A stretch of DNA of 21,496 nucleotides from an uncultured Bacteroidaceae bacterium (GTDB lineage: Bacteria > Bacteroidota > Bacteroidia > Bacteroidales > Bacteroidaceae): the NCBI GenBank assembly GCA_934426255.1, contig CAKRYD010000035.1, positions 1 through 21,496 of the forward strand, written 5' to 3'. A program made the translations under genes and the position numbers. Each line of letters starts with the position of its first letter. Position 1 is the first letter of the stretch. The notes beneath the pieces were generated by a model. The model did not search any database and had not been told where the DNA came from. It worked only from the letters and a program-made list of their open reading frames with translations. Of this stretch, positions 7,842 through 16,410 are shown in pieces.

Positions 7842-9305
7842 TTAATTGTTTTTCCAAAAGGCTGGGACAAGGGGTAACAACAGTGGGAAGATTTCAAGAC
7901 GTCCGGCTAACATTAAGAACGAGCATAACCATTTGCCTGCGTCGGGCAAGGTGAAAAGGTTGGTGACCGGTGTATAAGACAGACCATCGGTGGCACCTAC
8001 GTTTGAGATGCAACACACTACGATGTTGAGAGAATCAAAAAACGAGATTCCCATAACGGCAAAGCAAAGGGTGCCCATGACGAGCAACACGCCATACATG
8101 GAAAGAAATGCCATGAGGCTTTGTTCCATGGCTTCTGAAACAATGGTGTGGTTGACGCGGATGGGAATGTATGCGTTGGGGTGAAGCATATGCCGGAAGT
8201 GGTTGGTTGCCGTCTTTCCCAATGTCAGAAGTCGTATGCACTTGATGCCTCCGGATGTGGAACCGGCACATCCGCCTGTAATCATTACAAAAAAGAGAAA
8301 GAACCACAAAGGATGCCACCATAAGGCAATATTTTCTGAAACGAATCCGGTAGTAGTTTGTACGGATATTATATTAAAAAGGGCTGATCGCAAAGCATGC
8401 TCAATACCATAGCCACTGTATATGACCAGCACAATGGCAGCTACGGTTACGGTAATCAGTATGCACGATGTGTAAAATCTGAATTCGCTGTCTTGGACGA
8501 GCTGCTTTATGCTTTTCTTCTGGAGAATTAGGTACAGCAGGAAAAAATTAATTCCGGAAAGGAACATGAAAACGATTTCGATATATTCTATAGCTGCTGA
8601 GTTATAGAACATAATGCCTGCATTGTGCGTGGAAAATCCTCCGGTAGAGATGGTCGACATGGCATGGTTGATGCTGTCGAAGATGCTCATTCCACACAAC
8701 CATAATGATACAGAACAAGCCAATGTCAATAAGAAATAGAATAAGAACAGCCATTTGACGGTGGTTCGTATTCTTGGATGGAGTTTTTCGTGGGTCGGTC
8801 CTGTTGCTTCGGCCGAGAAAAGCCTGATATTGCTTTCACCTGCGCTCGGTAGAAGTGCCATCGTAAAAATAACGATACCCAATCCGCCAACCCAGTGGGT
8901 TAGGCTGCGCCAAAAGAGAATTCCGTGAGGCAAAGTCTCTACGTTGTTGATAATTGTAGAGCCTGTGGTGGTGAAACCCGACATTGTTTCAAAGAAGGCA
9001 TCCGGGATGTTGCGGCATACGCCTGTCATCAGAAACGGAAGCATCCCTATGGCGGAGAATACAATCCATGTAACTGCCACGACAAAGAATGCATCACGGC
9101 GATTGAGCGTTTTACCGGACGAACGTCCGATATATTTCAATATAAATCCGATGAAGAATGTAAGTAAAGACGAAAAGGCAAAGGCTGTCATGTCTGCTTC
9201 TTCATAAATGGCCGCTACAATCAGGCAGACAAGGAACATCCCTGTTTCTACAAAGAGCAGGGAACCGATGGTCCGTGATAGTATTTTGTAATTGAGTACC
9301 GGCAT
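7842..9305 (-). CDS. trkH: TrkH-family potassium uptake channel subunit
   Basis: Integral inner-membrane subunit that conducts K+ in the Trk system, with TrkA as cytoplasmic regulator. The 487-residue protein is strongly hydrophobic with multiple membrane spans and the four pseudo-repeated pore loops of the SKT superfamily. Selectivity-filter-like segments are TTTG at 112-115, STGG at 220-223, TTTG at 317-320 and the more divergent NVGA at 435-438. The GGCAGSTSGGIK loop (344-355) and the C-terminal AGRLEIFPLL are typical of TrkH. Its ATG overlaps the trkA stop by one base (TGATG), which strongly suggests translational coupling and fixed stoichiometry with TrkA. The short linker to manA shows it is inside the operon. 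Confidence 0.93.
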   Translation of the reverse strand: MPVLNYKILSRTIGSLLFVETGMFLVCLIVAAIYEEADMTAFAFSSLLTFFIGFILKYIGRSSGKTLNRRDAFFVVAVTWIVFSAIGMLPFLMTGVCRNIPDAFFETMSGFTTTGSTIINNVETLPHGILFWRSLTHWVGGLGIVIFTMALLPSAGESNIRLFSAEATGPTHEKLHPRIRTTVKWLFLFYFLLTLACSVSLWLCGMSIFDSINHAMSTISTGGFSTHNAGIMFYNSAAIEYIEIVFMFLSGINFFLLYLILQKKSIKQLVQDSEFRFYTSCILITVTVAAIVLVIYSGYGIEHALRSALFNIISVQTTTGFVSENIALWWHPLWFFLFFVMITGGCAGSTSGGIKCIRLLTLGKTATNHFRHMLHPNAYIPIRVNHTIVSEAMEQSLMAFLSMYGVLLVMGTLCFAVMGISFFDSLNIVVCCISNVGATDGLSYTPVTNLFTLPDAGKWLCSFLMLAGRLEIFPLLLPLVPAFWKNN

Positions 9306-10645
9306 CAGAAGAAAGAGGAGAGATTGCGTAAATCGTTTCCGATGCAGAACGTAACAACGCGGTCACCGGCTTGAATTTGTGTATTACCATTTATCAACAG
9401 GCCTTGTCCGTTGCGTACCAATCCTCCCAACGTGGCACCTTCCGGAAGCCGCAAATCCTTGATTTGTTTGTGCGTGATTTTTGTGCCGTCTTTTACTTTA
9501 AATTCTGCAACGTCGGCATTTGCCACTACAAGGCTTTTTACATTGGTTACATCGGCTTTCAGCATCATTTGATAGATGTAGCTTGCGGCAATGTTCTGTT
9601 TGTTGATCAAAGTCCCTATGTCCAGGCTTTCTGCCATGCTTACAAAGCTCAGGTTGTCGAGCATGGCAATGGTCTTATGTATGTTCATCCGCTTGGCTGC
9701 CAGGCAACTTAGGATATTAGCCTCGGAACTTCCCGTTAAGGCAATGAATGCTTCCGAATTGGGTATGTTTTCGTCTTGCAGTAATGCCATATCGCGTCCG
9801 TCACCATGTATGATCATCGCTTTTCTGTTGTCCAATTGTTCGAACAGCTCGCGGCAACGTTGCTCATCCCGTTCTATGATTTTTATTTTCATGTAGTCGG
9901 GCAGGAGTTGTGCGGTAAAAAGCGTGGTAATGCCGCCGCCCATGATGGCCACGTTCTTGACATCGGGGAAATCCTCTTTCCCTGTGAGTTCGCGAATATA
10001 GGAAATATATTTTCGTGTGGTCATGAAGAACACCAGGTCATAGGCATATATAATGTCGTTTCCGTGTGGAATGATTGTTTCATCGCCGCGCTTAATGGCT
10101 ACAATGTGATAGGGAGATTCCGGTCCGCACAAGTCTTTCAAAGGTACGTTGAGCAAACGGCAGTTGTTGCGAACCTTGATACCCATCATGACTAAATCAC
10201 TGTTTTCGACCTCCCACCATTGGCGAATCCAGCTGCGGCTTACGTTTCCGGCGATTTCCTGTGCTGCAATCATTTCAGGAAGAATGATTGAGTCGATGCC
10301 GGTGCTGTGAAGCAGCTCCTGATTCTTTTTTTGTATGTATTCGTAGGTGTTGACACGTGCCACGGTTTTTCCTGCTCCCATCTTATGGGCAAGCATGCAT
10401 GCCGTCATGTTGTCGGATTCTTGTGGTGTAACACCGATAAAAAGCCCTGTATCTTCAATTCCAATAGAACGCAGCCCTTCGATGGATATTGGAGAAATGG
10501 ACTTTGTCATAACATCATAATTATTGGCAAGGTCTGTCAGTCTGTCGGGATTTTCATCAATAACAGTGATATCGTGCCGTTCGCGCGACAGGAGCTTTGC
10601 TAAATGAGTGCCTACTGCGCCGGCACCGGCAATTACGATTTTCAT
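9305..10645 (-). CDS. trkA: Trk system potassium uptake regulator TrkA (two RCK units)
   Basis: Peripheral cytoplasmic protein that binds nucleotides and gates the TrkH channel. The 446 residues hold two tandem RCK-N/RCK-C units. The first Rossmann fold begins at residue 1 with GAGAVG at 7-12 and an acidic residue at the end of strand 2 (D30). The second begins near residue 230 (NVAIMGGGITT), where the third glycine of GxGxxG is replaced by Thr241, suggesting weaker or different nucleotide binding in that half. Each Rossmann domain is followed by an RCK-C (TrkA-C) region, near 145-215 and 370-446. The start ATG overlaps the dxs stop by four bases (ATGA) and the stop overlaps trkH by one base, so it is translationally coupled on both sides. 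Confidence 0.93.
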   Translation of the reverse strand: MKIVIAGAGAVGTHLAKLLSRERHDITVIDENPDRLTDLANNYDVMTKSISPISIEGLRSIGIEDTGLFIGVTPQESDNMTACMLAHKMGAGKTVARVNTYEYIQKKNQELLHSTGIDSIILPEMIAAQEIAGNVSRSWIRQWWEVENSDLVMMGIKVRNNCRLLNVPLKDLCGPESPYHIVAIKRGDETIIPHGNDIIYAYDLVFFMTTRKYISYIRELTGKEDFPDVKNVAIMGGGITTLFTAQLLPDYMKIKIIERDEQRCRELFEQLDNRKAMIIHGDGRDMALLQDENIPNSEAFIALTGSSEANILSCLAAKRMNIHKTIAMLDNLSFVSMAESLDIGTLINKQNIAASYIYQMMLKADVTNVKSLVVANADVAEFKVKDGTKITHKQIKDLRLPEGATLGGLVRNGQGLLINGNTQIQAGDRVVTFCIGNDLRNLSSFF

Positions 10646-12549
10646 ATGATTGTCTTTATGATGGATTCTTTGTCCAGGCCAACAAGTTGGTAAAGTTCCG
10701 GGATGCTTCCGTGTTCAACAAAGTGATCGGGCAGTCCCAGCCTGATTATTTGTGGGTGCATGCCGTGGTCTGACAAATATTCCAGAATCGCACTACCGAA
10801 GCCGCCTTCTTTCACGCCGTCTTCGATGGTAATAATCTTAGCGAATGTTTTTCCCACTTCTTGCAGGATGTTTTCGTCAAGAGGTTTTGCAAATCTCATG
10901 TCATAGTGGGCAACTGAAAGTCTGTTCCCCTTTTCGGCCTCTCGTTTTTCGGCTTCAGCAATAGCTTCGGCGGCAATGTTTCCTATTGGCCCGAATGTAA
11001 GAACGGCTGTGTGCTTCCCATCTTTTAATTTGCGTCCTGTTCCGACGGCAATCTCTTTGAAAGGTGCTTCACAGTTCATTTTGCAGCTTTTTCCTTTGGG
11101 ATAGCGAATGACGAAAGAGCCTTTTCCCGGAAGCTGAGCCGTATACATCAGGTTTCTCAGCTCTTCTCCGTTCATGGGAGACGATATGGTCAGGTTGGGA
11201 ATAGGGCGTAGTGCCGCAATGTCAAAGGCTCCGTGATGGGTGGCTCCGTCTTCGCCGACAAGCCCGGCGCGGTCAAGGCAGAGTACTACAGGTAGGTTCA
11301 GGATGGCAACGTCATGGATAATGTTGTCGTAGGCTCTCTGTGAAAACGTTGAGTATATGTTGCAAAACGGAAGCAGACCGTCTTTGGCCATGCCTGCCGA
11401 AAATGTCACGGCATGCTCTTCTGCAATTCCTACATCGAAAGCCCTGTCGGGCATGGCTTTCATCATGATGTCCATTGAGCATCCGGTTGGCATTGCCGGC
11501 GTTACACCAACAATTTTGTCGTTTTTCTTTGCCAGTTCCACCAATGTCTTTCCGAATACTACCTGATATTTGGGCGTGCATTCCGGTTCTTCTTTTACAA
11601 TGCGCTTGCCCGAAACGATATCGAATTTGCCCGGAGCGTGCCATATCGTGGCTTCTTTTTCGGCTGCTTCATATCCTTTTCCTTTTTTAGTATGTATATG
11701 TAGCAGCTTAGGGCCTTTCATGTCCTTTATTTCCTGTATGATGCGCACAAGTTCAAGCACATCGTTGCCGTTCATCGGGCCGAAGTAACGGATGTCAAAC
11801 CCTTCGAATATGTTTTGTTGGTTGAAGAGGATTGATTTTACGGAATTGTTGAATCTCAGAATGGCTTTCTTCCGATGTTCCGTGAGCCAGCCCCAAGAAG
11901 CAAACTTTTGTGCAGCCTTGAACCGTATATTGTTGTAAGTGGGACTGGTATGCAAGTGCAACAGATACTGTTTCATGCCTCCTACACTGCTATCGATGCT
12001 CATGTCATTGTCGTTCAGTATGATGAGCATGTCATTGTCGGTCGATGCCACATTGTTGAGCCCCTCGAAGGCCAGACCGCCGCTCATGGCTCCGTCACCG
12101 ATGACGGCTACAATCTTCCGATTGCTTTTTTCTCTTGCTGCGGCTACCGACATACCCAATGCAATAGAGATGGAGTTGGATGCGTGGCCGCAGGTGTTCG
12201 TGTCATATTCGCTTTCCAATGGTGTAGGAAAGGGGCAAAGGCCGCCAAATTTTCTGTTTGTACTAAAGCGGTCGCGCCGCCCCGTCAGTATTTTGTGGGC
12301 ATAGGCCTGATGGCCTACATCCCATACGATGCGGTCTTCGGGCGTATCGTAGATATAATGAAGTGCCACTGCCAGTTCCACGGCTCCCAGGCTGGAAGCC
12401 AAATGCCCCGGGTTTTGTGCGAGTACACTGATGATTTCATTTCGGATTTCTCTGCACACTTCGGGCAATTGTTCCACCGCAAGTCTTTTCAGGTCTTTCG
12501 GGGAGTCTATTTGGTTGAGCAATGGATATTTTTCGTCGGTTCCTATCAT
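10642..12549 (-). CDS. dxs: 1-deoxy-D-xylulose-5-phosphate synthase
   Basis: Thiamine-diphosphate enzyme that condenses pyruvate and glyceraldehyde 3-phosphate, the first step of the MEP isoprenoid pathway (also supplying thiamine and pyridoxal synthesis). Starting at ATG 12549 gives 635 residues. On this numbering the catalytic His of NPGHLASS is H49 and the ThDP/Mg motif GDGAMSGG has its Asp at 152, both matching the E. coli numbering. The general-acid Glu lies in GIAEEHAVTF near 377, and DRAGLVGEDGATHHG follows. An upstream in-frame TTG at 12573 would add eight residues, but it lies inside the candidate -7 promoter element, so I prefer the ATG. First gene of the dxs-trkA-trkH-manA operon; divergent from the GSCFA gene. 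Confidence 0.95.
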   Translation of the reverse strand: MIGTDEKYPLLNQIDSPKDLKRLAVEQLPEVCREIRNEIISVLAQNPGHLASSLGAVELAVALHYIYDTPEDRIVWDVGHQAYAHKILTGRRDRFSTNRKFGGLCPFPTPLESEYDTNTCGHASNSISIALGMSVAAAREKSNRKIVAVIGDGAMSGGLAFEGLNNVASTDNDMLIILNDNDMSIDSSVGGMKQYLLHLHTSPTYNNIRFKAAQKFASWGWLTEHRKKAILRFNNSVKSILFNQQNIFEGFDIRYFGPMNGNDVLELVRIIQEIKDMKGPKLLHIHTKKGKGYEAAEKEATIWHAPGKFDIVSGKRIVKEEPECTPKYQVVFGKTLVELAKKNDKIVGVTPAMPTGCSMDIMMKAMPDRAFDVGIAEEHAVTFSAGMAKDGLLPFCNIYSTFSQRAYDNIIHDVAILNLPVVLCLDRAGLVGEDGATHHGAFDIAALRPIPNLTISSPMNGEELRNLMYTAQLPGKGSFVIRYPKGKSCKMNCEAPFKEIAVGTGRKLKDGKHTAVLTFGPIGNIAAEAIAEAEKREAEKGNRLSVAHYDMRFAKPLDENILQEVGKTFAKIITIEDGVKEGGFGSAILEYLSDHGMHPQIIRLGLPDHFVEHGSIPELYQLVGLDKESIIKTII

Positions 12550-12570
12550 TATCCGGTTTAAATAATCATG

Positions 12571-12578
12571 CAAAATTA
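12571..12578 (-). promoter_or_regulatory. Candidate -7 element for the dxs operon
   Basis: On the minus strand this reads TAATTTTG, an exact match to the Bacteroidota -7 pattern TAnnTTTG. No good -33 TTTG is seen 19-21 bases upstream. The predicted transcript would start around 12565, giving a leader of about 15 bases before the ATG at 12549. Confidence 0.5.
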
Positions 12579-12617
12579 AGATATATTCGGTGGAAACGCC
12601 TATTTTTGCGTACGAAT

Positions 12618-12650
12618 TTTGCTCGGTTTTATTTTCAGACGCTAAATTTG
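12618..12650 (+). promoter_or_regulatory. Bacteroidota-type promoter for the GSCFA gene
   Basis: TTTG at 12618-12621 and TAAATTTG at 12643-12650 are separated by 21 bases, fitting the TTTG-N19-21-TAnnTTTG consensus. The expected transcript start is around 12656, only about 8 bases before the ATG at 12664, so the mRNA would have almost no leader. Confidence 0.65.
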
Positions 12651-12663
12651 TAGTTGTAAAATC

Positions 12664-13680
12664 ATGGAAAGAATCAACTTTTCGACGTTGGTCGATGCTT
12701 CTTCTTCACGTTTTCGTTTGAAGTCAGACGATTCGTGTTTGCTGCTTGGCTCGTGTTTTACCGAAAACATCGGCCGTCGGCTTGTCGATAATAAGTTTCG
12801 CGCCTTGGTCAATCCATTCGGTGTGCTCTATAATCCGCAAAGCATTTTTTCTGCTTTGTCATTGCTTTTGCGCGGTGTGTCCGATTTCAAGCCTTTCAGG
12901 GAGGATGATTTGTTCTATGCTTCCGGCCTGTGGCGCAGCTGGTTCTATTCGTCAGAGTTTTGTGCCACGGTGGCGGACGAATGCCTGTCGCTTGTCAATG
13001 ATTCGTTGCTGCGTGCCACGCGGATGCTTAGCGACCTTGATGTCTTGTTCCTGACGTTGGGAACCAACCATTGCTATTTTCTGAAAAACGGTCATGTCGC
13101 GGTTGCCAACTGCCACAAACAGCCTGCGGCTATGTTTGAAGAATGCTGTCTTTCGGTTTCCGACATACTTGAACAATCACAGGTGCTTTCCGATTTGTTG
13201 CGTTTGCGTCCGCATCTTAAGATAGTGTTTACGGTCAGTCCTTATCGCTATGCCAAGTATGGAATGCATGAAAATCAAATCAGCAAATCCACGCTTTTTC
13301 TTGCCGTAGACGAAATCATGAAGCGCTATCCCGACAACTGCTTTTATTTTCCTGCCTATGAAATCATGACCGATGAACTTCGCGACTACAGGTTTTATGC
13401 CGACGACCTGCTGCATCCTTCGCAAAGGGCGGCGGCCTATATTTGGGACATTTTCGTGGATGAATGGATGTCGCCCGATGCGTCTGCTTTTGTACACGAA
13501 TGGAACAGGGTACTTTTGTCGCTTGGCCATAGGCCGTTTAATGCCTGTACAGAGGAGTACAGGAGGTTTTTAACTAAATTAGCAGACAAAATAAGGACGT
13601 TACGCCAAAAATATCCGAACTTTGTCTTCAGTAATGAGCTTGACGAGATAGAATCGCGTCTGCACGAAAGCTACAAGTAA
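12664..13680 (+). CDS. GSCFA domain-containing protein
   Basis: A 338-residue protein of the GSCFA family, named for a motif seen here as LLGSCFTENIG (27-37). The family is related to SGNH/GDSL-type esterases and its biochemical role is not established. Consistent with that fold, the GSCF Ser30 could be the nucleophile, the TLGTN near 136-140 could be the Asn block, and DDLLHPS near 240 could supply the Asp and His. No signal peptide or membrane segment is visible, so it is probably cytoplasmic. It starts just downstream of a good promoter and is followed after 57 bases by the fused murF/alr gene. The location suggests, without proving, a link to cell-wall work. Confidence 0.9.
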   Translation: MERINFSTLVDASSSRFRLKSDDSCLLLGSCFTENIGRRLVDNKFRALVNPFGVLYNPQSIFSALSLLLRGVSDFKPFREDDLFYASGLWRSWFYSSEFCATVADECLSLVNDSLLRATRMLSDLDVLFLTLGTNHCYFLKNGHVAVANCHKQPAAMFEECCLSVSDILEQSQVLSDLLRLRPHLKIVFTVSPYRYAKYGMHENQISKSTLFLAVDEIMKRYPDNCFYFPAYEIMTDELRDYRFYADDLLHPSQRAAAYIWDIFVDEWMSPDASAFVHEWNRVLLSLGHRPFNACTEEYRRFLTKLADKIRTLRQKYPNFVFSNELDEIESRLHESYK

Positions 13681-13737
13681 CCGCTTTTAATCAGGGACTT
13701 TGCGCTCTGGCAAATAGTTTTAATGAAAAAGTAGAAT

Positions 13738-16209
13738 ATGTTTTATTCGATTGAAGAAATCACCTCGCTTATCGGAGCGCATCGTTTCGGCAATGCCGAA
13801 AGTCGTATAGGATGGCTGTTGACCGACAGCCGCTCGTTGGTATTTCCCGAGGCAACTTTGTTTTTTGCCCTGGTTACAGCCCGCAACGACGGGCACAAAT
13901 ACATTCCGCAGCTGTATGAACGCGGCGTGCGCAACTTTGTTGTCGAAAAATTGCCTTTGGACATGGCTTTGTTTCCGCGCGCCAACTTTTTACGCGTTCC
14001 TGACACGAAAACAGCCCTTCAGCGTCTGGCCGAACGTCACCGCGAAGAATTCGAACTGCCCGTGGTGGGAATTACCGGAAGCAACGGAAAAACCATTGTA
14101 AAAGAGTGGATCTATCAGCTTCTGTCGCCTTCAATAAATGTAACGCGCTCACCACGCAGCTATAATTCGCAGATCGGTGTGCCGCTTTCGGTATGGCTCA
14201 TAGACGAGCACACGCAGTTAGGCGTTTTCGAGGCAGGAATTTCAAAACCGGGCGAGATGGAAGCCCTTCAATCGATTATACAACCGACGGTGGGCATCAT
14301 GACCAACATAGGAAAGGCTCATCAGGAGAATTTCCACTCCATACGTGAAAAGTGCCTCGAAAAACTGCAGCTTTTCAAGGATGCCGAAGTGCTTATTTAC
14401 AATGCCGATGATAAAATAATCTCGGAGTGTCTTGGTGAGTGCGGTTTCAACCTTCAATTGTTCGCCTGGTCGCGTCAGAACCCCAATGCTCCTGTTTTTA
14501 TCAGCCGTATAGAGACAAATAGCAATGCCACGCAGATAAACTATATCTATAATAAAGGTGCCGAGGCTTCATTTACGATTCCCTTTATCGATGAGGCCTC
14601 GGTCGAAAATGCCATACATTGTCTGGCCTTGTGCCTGTATATGAAAATGGATGCGGCAACGATTGCCGAGCGTATGGCTTGTCTCGAACCGGTAGCCATG
14701 CGCCTGGAAGTGAAAGAGGGAATCAACGGTTGCACCTTGATAAACGACAGCTACAACTCCGATTTGAAATCGCTTGAGATAGCTCTCGACTTCATGAACC
14801 GCCGCCAGGACCGCAAAGACCGCAAATTCACCTTGATATTGAGCGACATGCTGCAAACGGGGACGGATATGGGCGAGCTTTATGCCGATATAGCCGATCT
14901 TGCCAACAACTATCACATCGACAAGTTCATAGGAGTGGGAAAAGAAATAGGACGGCACCTTTCGGGGTTCAAAATGGAGAAGCATTTCTTTGAAACAACC
15001 GAAATGCTCATCTCATCCGGTTTCATCGACACATTGCGCAACGAAGTAGTGCTCATCAAGGGTGCCCATATCTTCCGTTTCGACAAGATAACAGACCTCA
15101 TGTCCCTGCGTGTCCACGAAACGACACTTGAAGTAAACCTTAATGCCTTGGTCGACAACCTGAACCATTACAGGAGTTTCCTGCGTCCTGAAACAAAAAT
15201 GGTGTGTATGGTAAAAGCCTCGGCATATGGCAGCGGAGCGGTCGAAGTGGCAAAGACTTTGCAAGACCACTGTGTGGACTATCTGGCCGTAGCCGTGGCC
15301 GACGAAGGCGTGGATTTGCGCAAAGGTGGCATTCATGGCAACATCATCATCATGAATCCCGAAATGACGGCATTCAAGGACATGTTCGACTATAAGCTGG
15401 AGCCCGAAGTGTACAACTTCCGTCTGCTTCATGCCCTGATTCATGCAGCCGAAAAGGAGGGAATCACAAACTTCCCGGTACATGTCAAAATCGACACCGG
15501 AATGCACCGTCTCGGATTCGATCCCGAAAAAGATATAGACGAGCTGATAGACGTTTTGAAAAACCAGACGGCAGTTATCGTGCGTTCGGTTTTCTCACAC
15601 TTCGTGGGAAGCGACGGCGATGAATTCAATGATTTTACCAACCGTCAGTTTGCCTTGTTCGACAAAGCCAGCGGCAAATTGCAGGCAGCATTCAGCCACA
15701 AGATATTGAGGCATATCTGCAACACATCCGGCATAGAGCGTTTTCCCCAATACCATCTCGACATGGTACGCCTCGGACTCGGGCTCTATGGCATAGACCC
15801 CTATACCAACAGAATACTGAACAATGTGAGCACACTGCGCACCACCATATTGCAGATTCGCGATGTTCCCAAGGGCGACACGGTAGGCTACAGCAGGCGC
15901 GGTCATGTGGAGCGCGACAGCCGCATTGCAGCCTTGCCCATCGGCTATGCCGACGGCTTGAACCGCCATCTCGGATGCGGAAAAGCCTATTGCCTCGTAA
16001 ACGGCAGGAAAGCCCCTTATGTGGGAAACATTTGCATGGATGTCTGCATGATAGACGTGACAGACATACCCTGCCGCGAAGGCGATGAAGCGATAATCTT
16101 CGGAAACGACCTGCCGGTGACTGTATTGAGCGATATATTGGAAACTATTCCCTATGAGGTGCTTACTTCGGTAAGCACACGCGTCAAGAGAGTTTACTAT
16201 CAGGACTAA
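13738..16209 (+). CDS. murF/alr: Bifunctional MurF (UDP-MurNAc-tripeptide:D-Ala-D-Ala ligase) / alanine racemase
   Basis: An 823-residue fusion combining two steps of peptidoglycan precursor synthesis in the cytoplasm. Residues about 1-455 are the Mur ligase MurF, which attaches D-Ala-D-Ala to the UDP-MurNAc peptide. They include the ATP loop GITGSNGKT (111-119, K118), the SYNSQIGVP segment and LINDSYNSD. Residues about 460-823 are a fold-type III PLP alanine racemase that supplies D-Ala. They include the PLP lysine K493 in VKASAYGSG, GMHRLGF, the second catalytic base Tyr718 in VGYSRRG, IGYADGLNR and GNICMDVCMIDV. Both active sites look complete, so both halves are probably functional. The fusion is known in Bacteroidota. 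The ATG at 13738 is 57 bases after the GSCFA stop, and no clear promoter is seen between them, so co-transcription is likely. Confidence 0.96.
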   Translation: MFYSIEEITSLIGAHRFGNAESRIGWLLTDSRSLVFPEATLFFALVTARNDGHKYIPQLYERGVRNFVVEKLPLDMALFPRANFLRVPDTKTALQRLAERHREEFELPVVGITGSNGKTIVKEWIYQLLSPSINVTRSPRSYNSQIGVPLSVWLIDEHTQLGVFEAGISKPGEMEALQSIIQPTVGIMTNIGKAHQENFHSIREKCLEKLQLFKDAEVLIYNADDKIISECLGECGFNLQLFAWSRQNPNAPVFISRIETNSNATQINYIYNKGAEASFTIPFIDEASVENAIHCLALCLYMKMDAATIAERMACLEPVAMRLEVKEGINGCTLINDSYNSDLKSLEIALDFMNRRQDRKDRKFTLILSDMLQTGTDMGELYADIADLANNYHIDKFIGVGKEIGRHLSGFKMEKHFFETTEMLISSGFIDTLRNEVVLIKGAHIFRFDKITDLMSLRVHETTLEVNLNALVDNLNHYRSFLRPETKMVCMVKASAYGSGAVEVAKTLQDHCVDYLAVAVADEGVDLRKGGIHGNIIIMNPEMTAFKDMFDYKLEPEVYNFRLLHALIHAAEKEGITNFPVHVKIDTGMHRLGFDPEKDIDELIDVLKNQTAVIVRSVFSHFVGSDGDEFNDFTNRQFALFDKASGKLQAAFSHKILRHICNTSGIERFPQYHLDMVRLGLGLYGIDPYTNRILNNVSTLRTTILQIRDVPKGDTVGYSRRGHVERDSRIAALPIGYADGLNRHLGCGKAYCLVNGRKAPYVGNICMDVCMIDVTDIPCREGDEAIIFGNDLPVTVLSDILETIPYEVLTSVSTRVKRVYYQD

Positions 16210-16376
16210 AGCCCATCGGTTTCATTTCCAAAAAGTGACGCAGCGAATTTGAAAGGGTGTGCTGCCAATGCCAACGGTGACGCATCCAATTTCCACCCTG
16301 ACCAACAAGATGATAAAAATGAATGTCGGCATGGCGAAAACAAGCGGAATAATCGGTATGTTTGGCCGAAAATACT

Positions 16377-16384
16377 TAAGTTTG
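16377..16384 (+). promoter_or_regulatory. Candidate -7 element for the glucosaminidase gene
   Basis: TAAGTTTG matches TAnnTTTG and sits 26 bases before the ATG at 16411. No -33 TTTG is found at normal spacing; another match, TATGTTTG, lies at 16357-16364. Either would start transcription downstream of the in-frame ATG at 16249, supporting the ATG at 16411. The rest of the 16210-16410 gap shows nothing I can name. Confidence 0.45.
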
Positions 16385-16410
16385 CACTTGAAATCACAGA
16401 AAGCAACATC

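Noticed and set aside
11875..12561. 228-codon plus-strand open frame
   Set aside because: Antisense shadow of dxs; the minus-strand protein has all expected motifs.
16249..16410. 54-residue N-terminal extension of the glucosaminidase
   Set aside because: It is polar and low in protein-like pattern, would hide the signal peptide, and lies upstream of the candidate -7 elements.
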